Shown here: positions 58,245-64,000 of the stretch, piece after piece | Numbering within the stretch: position 1 is the first letter of the stretch | Layout: the number at the start of each line of letters is the position of its first letter | The notes under the pieces: model-generated | What the model saw: the letters and a program-made list of their open reading frames with translations, nothing else | The model's database searches: none | What the model was told of the DNA's origin: nothing | Translations under genes and position numbers: made by a program | NCBI GenBank assembly: GCA_037833965.1 | Contig: AP031352.1 | Coordinates: 24,036,501-24,100,500 of the forward strand | Length of the DNA: 64,000 nucleotides | Origin: Marchantia polymorpha subsp. ruderalis | Lineage: Eukaryota; Streptophyta; Marchantiopsida; Marchantiales; Marchantiaceae | Direction of reading: 5' to 3'

Positions 58245-58690
58245 CGAGAGTGCTTCACGGGTAACGGTGACAGTGAAACTCTCTGGGTCACGGCGACGGT
58301 GATACACAAACGGTGTACGTATGCCGTCAGCCAAGAGAGCATACGGTCGGGTTCATCTAGCCAAAATTAATGTAATGATATGTTGCTATTTGTTGCGGGT
58401 GTATAGATTGAATGGGTCCATGAGATCGTCGGACAGCCGCGTCGCTTGCTTGAAACTGAAGTCTTCTTCCCCGGGTCATGGGGTCCAGAAACGGCCGGGA
58501 CCGTCGCCGCCCAGGGACTAGCCAGATGCCAAAAAATGTCATATGAAACATGTTCCTTATGTCACGAGATGAGGCAAGGAAAGGCGTAGGTAACCGAGTT
58601 AAAGGACCCAAATAGGATATTTCTGATGATTATTTGCTTGGTCTATTAATTCAGCAGCTGATAATAATATTCCGGAGAGCAGGGAGCGGA

Positions 58691-58697
58691 TATAAGG
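58691..58697 (+). promoter_or_regulatory. TATA-like box of the eEF2 gene
   Basis: TATAAGG about 370 bp upstream of the start codon in otherwise GC-balanced DNA. A start of transcription some 30 bp downstream would give a leader of about 340 nt. Confidence 0.45.
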
Positions 58698-58805
58698 CAA
58701 GAAAAGGGGATTACAGGCGGATATTCGAGCCACTTTGCTTTACGTGAGCCCTACTGCTGTCCACGGCGTGCACCAAATCCAGAGGATCAGCGGGACTTGC
58801 AGCAG

Positions 58806-58813
58806 AACCCTAA
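58806..58813 (+). promoter_or_regulatory. Telo-box in the eEF2 leader
   Basis: AACCCTAA, the core of the telo-box that is common near the transcription start of plant translation-machinery genes such as eEF1A and ribosomal proteins. Its place downstream of the TATA-like box fits that role. Confidence 0.5.
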
Positions 58814-59060
58814 ATCCGATCGGACGGTGAAGAGGCTCCGCGAAGGTCGGGCCGATCGCAGGCGTTGGCTGTTAGAACGCTCCGGCGTTAGCAAAGCAGG
58901 GCAACAGCGACGCTCCTGGTCTCTTCGTCGCAGCCAAGCAGAAGGGCTCCGCGAGCTCTCCTCTCTCTCCCAATTCCACAGCCTCCTGCGCAGGAAGGCT
59001 GAATTTCATCTAGCCTTCTCACAACTCGCCGTCTCGGCAGGATCTCGTCAGCTCGTCAAG

Positions 59061-61965
59061 ATGGTATGTTTCTCCCTCGCCGCCTCGAGTGGGCTCGGTT
59101 GCTGATGGAATTTCGTCGATGCGATGTGGGAATGTCTGGGAGTTGCAAGTTCGATCGGCGGCACGTCGTGATTGCATCGAGCACAGATATCTAATGGACA
59201 GGGCTGCATGTGAACTGGATGCTTTTGATTTTCCTTGGGCGTTTAGATTGTGGATTCGTGGAAGGCGCTTGCTTTCACGCCGTTTTTTCTGAATAGGTTT
59301 TCTCTTTGGAATTGCAGGTGAAGTTTACAGCAGACGAGTTGCGAAGGATCATGGACAAGAAACATAATATTAGAAATATGTCCGTGATTGCTCATGTGGA
59401 TCACGGTAAGACCTCTTTTTCGCTGTCCCTTGATGTTCATGTCTTCTGCATTACGGATTGGAGGAATTGTGACAAACAATTTCTAAGCACGAGGACTGAC
59501 ACGACATCGTCGTACCTTTTTCAGGAAAGTCGACTCTCACCGACTCCTTGGTGGCAGCTGCCGGTATCATTGCCCAGGCCGACGCAGGAGATGTGCGTCT
59601 TACTGACACCAGGGCCGATGAGGCAGAGCGTGGTATTACTATTAAGTCCACCGGAATTTCGTTGTACTACGAGATGTCTGACCTGTCTCTGAAGGACTTC
59701 ACAGGTGAGAAAGATGGCTCTGACTATCTCATCAACTTGATCGATTCTCCCGGGCACGTCGACTTTTCTTCTGAGGTCACTGCCGCTCTGCGTATTACCG
59801 ATGGAGCTCTTGTCGTCGTCGATTGTGTTGAGGGCGTGTGCGTGCAAACGGAGACTGTGCTCCGACAGGCTCTTGGAGAGAGGATTAGGCCCGTTTTGAC
59901 TGTCAACAAGATGGACCGATGTTTCCTGGAGCTTCAGGTCGAGGGAGAGGAGGCCTACCAGACCTTCTCCCGTGTGATTGAGAACGCTAACGTTATTATG
60001 GCCACCTATGAAGACAAGCTTCTGGGAGATGTTCAAGTTTACCCAGAGAAGGGAACAGTTGCCTTCTCAGCTGGTCTCCATGGATGGGCTTTCACCCTAA
60101 CCAACTTTGCTAAGATGTACGCGTCTAAGTTCGGAGTTGATGAGAAGAAAATGATGGAGAGACTTTGGGGAGAGAACTTCTTTGATCGCGCCACCAAGAA
60201 ATGGACGACCAAGAACACCGGATCGCCCACCTGTTCTCGTGGATTCGTGCAGTTCGTGTACAACCCCATCAAGCAGATCATCAACATCTGTATGAACGAC
60301 CAGAAGGATAAGTTGTGGCCGATGTTGGCCCAGTTGGGTTGCGGTCTTAAGGGAGAGGAGAAGGAATTGATGGGCAAGCACCTCATGAAGAGAGTTATGC
60401 AGACTTGGTTGCCCGCCAGTGCTGCTCTTTTGGAGATGATGATCTTCCACTTGCCCTCTCCCGCCACTGCCCAGAGATATCGTGTTGAGAACTTGTACGA
60501 GGGTCCCCTCGATGACATGTACGCCAACGCTATCAGGAACTGTGACCCAGAGGGTCCTCTCATGTTGTACGTTTCCAAGATGATTCCCGCATCCGACAAG
60601 GGTCGTTTCTTCGCCTTCGGTCGTGTGTTCGCCGGTAAGGTGTCTACTGGACTCAAGGTCAGAATCATGGGTCCGAACTACGTCCCTGGCCAGAAGAAGG
60701 ATTTGTACACCAAGAGTGTTCAGAGGACTGTCATCTGGATGGGAAGGAGGCAGGAGTCTGTTGAGGACGTTCCTTGCGGTAACACCGTCGCCCTGGTGGG
60801 TCTTGATCAGTTCATCACCAAGAACGCTACTTTGACTAATGAGAAGGAAGTGGACGCCCACCCCATTCGTGCCATGAAGTTCTCCGTGTCACCTGTCGTG
60901 CGTGTTGCTGTTCAGTGTAAGGTGGCATCTGATCTCCCGAAGCTGGTTGAGGGATTGAAGCGTCTCGCCAAGTCTGACCCTATGGTTATCTGTACCATCG
61001 AGGAGTCAGGCGAGCACATCATCGCAGGAGCTGGTGAACTTCATCTTGAGATCTGTCTCAAGGATTTGCAGGATGACTTCATGGGCGGAGCTGAAATTGT
61101 TGTGTCTGACCCTGTTGTCTCATTTAGGGAAACTGTTCTTGAGAAGTCAAACCACACAGTCATGAGCAAGTCCCCCAACAAGCACAACCGACTGTACTTC
61201 GAGGCCAGGCCCCTCGAGGATGGTCTCGCCGAGGCTATTGATGACGGCCGCATTGGACCCAGAGACGACCCCAAGGTCAGGAGCAAGATCCTCGCTGAGG
61301 AGTTCGGCTGGGACAAGGACTTAGCTAAGAAGATCTGGTGTTTCGGTCCCGATACCACCGGACCCAACATGGTTGTGGATATGTGTAAGGGAGTGCAGTA
61401 CTTGAATGAAATCAAGGACTCTGTTGTTGCTGCCTTCCAGTGGGCCACCAAGGAGGGAGTTCTCGGAGATGAGAACATGCGTGGTATTGCCTTTGAGGTG
61501 TGCGATGTTGTGTTGCATGCTGATGCTATCCACAGGGGTGGTGGTCAGATCATCCCCACCGCCAGACGTGCCATGTACGCTGCAATGCTCACTGCCAAGC
61601 CCAGACTTTTGGAACCCGTCTATTTGGTCGAGATCCAGGCTCCCGAGCAGGCTCTTGGAGGTATCTACGGAGTCTTGAATCAGAAGAGAGGTCACGTGTT
61701 CGAGGAGATCCAGAGGCCTGGAACCCCACTGTACAACATCAAGGCATACTTGCCTGTCATTGAATCTTTCGGATTCTCCAGCACCCTTCGTGCAGCCACC
61801 TCCGGGCAGGCTTTCCCCCAGGCCGTGTTCGACCATTGGGAAATGATGAGCTCTGACCCTACTGACAACAGTACCCAATCTGGTCAAATTGTCAGTGACA
61901 TCAGGAAACGGAAGGGTCTCAAGGAGCAGATCACCGCCCTTTCTGAGTACGAGGACCGATTATAG
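59061..61965 (+). CDS. EEF2: Translation elongation factor 2 (eEF2)
   Basis: Exons 59061-59063 (the ATG alone), 59318-59405 and 59525-61965 join to 843 aa, the same length as Arabidopsis eEF2. The GTPase moves the ribosome along mRNA after peptide transfer in the cytosol. Visible parts are G1 AHVDHGKST (26-34), switch I with [29 protein letters not shown], domain II, and the C-terminal IHRGGG with diphthamide target His700, followed by [15 protein letters not shown] and [11 protein letters not shown]. The first intron (254 bp) splits directly after the start codon and the second (119 bp) sits within the G1 loop, both with GT/AG ends. Codon use is strongly biased, as expected for a highly expressed gene. 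No in-frame damage. Long antisense ORFs are shadows. Confidence 0.98.
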
Positions 61966-64000
61966 GTTTTGGTAGTTCCCTTTTTTTTATTTTATTGTCA
62001 TGCAAAGACGGTAGACAGTGTTCACGCGGATTCTACCCAGTGAATGGGAGGCGGAACGGATGATCAATAATCAAGTACATCTGTCATTCTGGTTTATCTG
62101 AATGTCGCAATGTCTCTCAGGCCAGGAACCTTTTACGGCCTGTACTAAAGATTATCCTCTCAATGCGGTGTAGGTTGCAATATATTGCATTGCAATCTGT
62201 TTGTCGGTGAGATGTAGATGAAAACCTAGAAGGGTTTAGATGTAGATGCCAGTTTTGTCATTGTTCACCAACCTTTAGATTGAGGTGAAGAACAAGTTCT
62301 CTATTTCAGGTTAACACGAGTGGATGAATTCAATCTAAGTTCGAAATTGTCCTGTGAGATCAATGCGTTGTTTAGACATGAATGTGAGACTTAACGAAAT
62401 TTTTTTGATGAAATATACTTGATGAGAAGACCGCTTTGGTGCTCTGCCCGATATTGGAGTCGTGACAAATGTTAGGGTTGAAGTGGATGTGTATAGTAGT
62501 GGGACGGTTTGTCTGTCGTGGACCAATTCTGTTAGAAGTTTGTCATTCGTTTCGAAATCTCTGCATTGTGGCTATACTTGATCGGCTGTAAGTTGAAGGC
62601 AGGATTTGTGGATGGGGTGTGTTTCGGACGGGCTGTACTGGAGATAAGATGTGGGCGGTTTTGCCCTAAGTCGGGTGACGTCAGCTTGTTCTGAATTTTC
62701 ACTGTCTTCTACATATTTTTGGAGGAAATTGTAACCAGTAGTATTCTATCTTTCACCAACAGAAGAAGTGGAGTTTACTGCCGTGAGCTTGTTACGGAAA
62801 ACTGCTCCCTACAAGGGAAAATGATGTGAAAAAATAATATGGATTACAGGGAAGATGGGAAATAATTAGAATTAATGTGGAACAGTCAAAAGACGAACAC
62901 ACGCATGAGTCAAAATGAAATGGTATCGAAAGATTAAAATATATGCATCTATTATCATGTGACTGTGCCGCAAATGAAAAGTAGATCATGAGTAAAAGAA
63001 TGAAGGGGGATAAATAGTAGAGGAAAGAAACTTGCTGTTAAATTGTTGTCCGGATGAAACAATTGCATTATGTATAATATAACTTATCGTCACGCTGAAA
63101 CATTATGGTACACTTGTTGACTTGCAATGAATATTTGAAGTGGAGTGTACATATGTTTTTGTCATTCAGAAAAAAGAATGTACTTCTCTGTTGAATTTAT
63201 GGAGGATGATAATACTTAGATAAATTTGCTGTGAAAGCTAAACAAGCTTTTACTTTGTTTTTTGAAAATAATCTTTTTATACCATACTTATATAATATAA
63301 TAGCCATTAGATTTGAATTTGAACAATTTCAAAACTTGAAAACTTTCCAGTTTTACACATCAATATTTTTGTATAAATATATTTGAAATATGTCATGACA
63401 GATTTCAAGAATACCATACTAGAATTTAGATAAGTGAAAATATGATCGAAACGTGAGACAAATTTTTCATGACAAAATTGGGAAAACTAGTTTAGTTTCT
63501 TAATTTTATTTCGTAGGTAATGTATTAAAATTTTACTAAATTAATTGGTACTAAATCAAAGGTTTCAGTCAGCAGTGGTTGCTTCTAAGTTTGTAATGCA
63601 ATGCTTGTTAAGAATGAATAATGGAAATTGAAAAACAAGCATCAAAAGTTGATTGTGGCTGCAGTTGATAATGGAGGTGTACGAAAGATATTACAAATCT
63701 CTAGATGTTTTTAATCAAAATATAAATGATTTAAACATCCACTGTCAACACATTTTTGAGTTCATCATTGTAAATGAGAGAGAAAATATAATGGTTTGCA
63801 AAATGGACACCCGCAAACAGGTTGTCGAAAGCTTCAAGTGAGTACCATCTAGCAAAACTCACTTTTGCTAGATGGTACTCAGGAGTGATGTGGAGAATCC
63901 GCTTGGCATCTCAAGTAAGGGTAGAGACCACTCATATGTTGTATTCAATCTCTTGAACTTGGGAATGCTCGAGCTCAATAATGGACGTCGACAAATACAT
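61966..64000. other. 3' flank of eEF2 and spacer
   Basis: The first few hundred bases should be the eEF2 3' UTR. The remainder is AT-rich DNA without a supported gene up to the window end, apart from the hairpin at 63839-63881. Confidence 0.5.
63839..63881. repeat. Perfect hairpin, 19-bp arms
   Basis: Arms TGAGTACCATCTAGCAAAA and its complement flank a 5-nt loop CTCAC. The structure is strong and isolated in AT-rich DNA. It could be the end of a small element or a transcript hairpin; there is no T-run that would mark a pol III terminator directly behind it. Confidence 0.9.

Larger units (their letters stand above)
56894..58362. mobile_element. Inverted-repeat DNA element of 1.47 kb, no transposase
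   Basis: Imperfect terminal inverted repeats of about 51 bp lie at 56894-56944 and 58312-58362. Both begin GGCTAGAT(C/G)AACCC and continue with GACCGTATG and GGCTGACGGCATACG; similarity carries on inward through a TCACCGTCG block. The interior has no transposase; it holds a 48-bp tandem duplication and a 32-bp palindrome. The long TIRs recall Mutator-like or fold-back elements, but no 9-bp target duplication is evident. It ends about 330 bp upstream of the eEF2 TATA-like box. Confidence 0.7.

Noticed and set aside
59521-61887. Minus-strand ORFs of up to 254 codons across eEF2
   Set aside because: They mirror the biased codons of eEF2 and have no family signature.

Overview
The window looks like nuclear DNA of a land plant. 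The evidence is a plant-type eEF2 with a conserved intron layout, a peroxisomal thiolase with a PTS2 signal, a eukaryotic tRNA-Arg gene and plant Ty3/gypsy LTR retrotransposons. A bacterial-type squalene-hopene-cyclase-like gene points to a non-seed plant (bryophyte or fern grade). A liverwort or moss would fit, but that is inference. Gene density is low: four protein genes and one tRNA gene are secure, and most of the rest is AT-rich spacer, repeats and transposons. | Left part (1-20 kb): a three-exon DJ-1/PfpI gene of the isonitrile-hydratase type with glycine at the usual catalytic cysteine (4060-5122); a tRNA-Arg(ACG) gene on the minus strand (7282-7354), possibly the head of a SINE-like unit; a single-exon class II triterpene cyclase homologue with an altered DXDD motif (12808-14760); and a single-exon peroxisomal 3-ketoacyl-CoA thiolase on the minus strand (17801-19180). 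| Middle part (20-42.4 kb): accessory DNA. A degenerate array of about 440-bp repeats (22.4-25.65 kb, resuming at 31054) is split by a broken chromodomain-type Ty3/gypsy element (25654-31053) flanked by a 5-bp target duplication. Next comes a whole-looking Ty3/gypsy element with identical 858-bp LTRs (32191-40047), which seems to have landed in the 5' part of a GC-rich hAT DNA transposon whose decayed transposase follows (40192-42349). | Right part (42.4-64 kb): spacer with several coding-like stretches I cannot assign (a cysteine-rich exon-like ORF near 44.7 kb, minus-strand fragments at 45.8-47.9 and 49.1-51.9 kb, and plus-strand fragments at 51.9-53.1 kb). Then come two inverted-repeat DNA elements (54363-55022, with a DDE transposase remnant, and 56894-58362) and finally the eEF2 gene (59061-61965) with a TATA-like box and a telo-box. 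| The secure genes do not form a pathway or operon: eEF2 (translation), thiolase (fatty-acid beta-oxidation), the cyclase (triterpenoids) and the DJ-1 protein are independent units. The main points of interest are the unusual cyclase, the DJ-1 protein without its nucleophile, the nested repeats and transposons, and several perfect palindromes.
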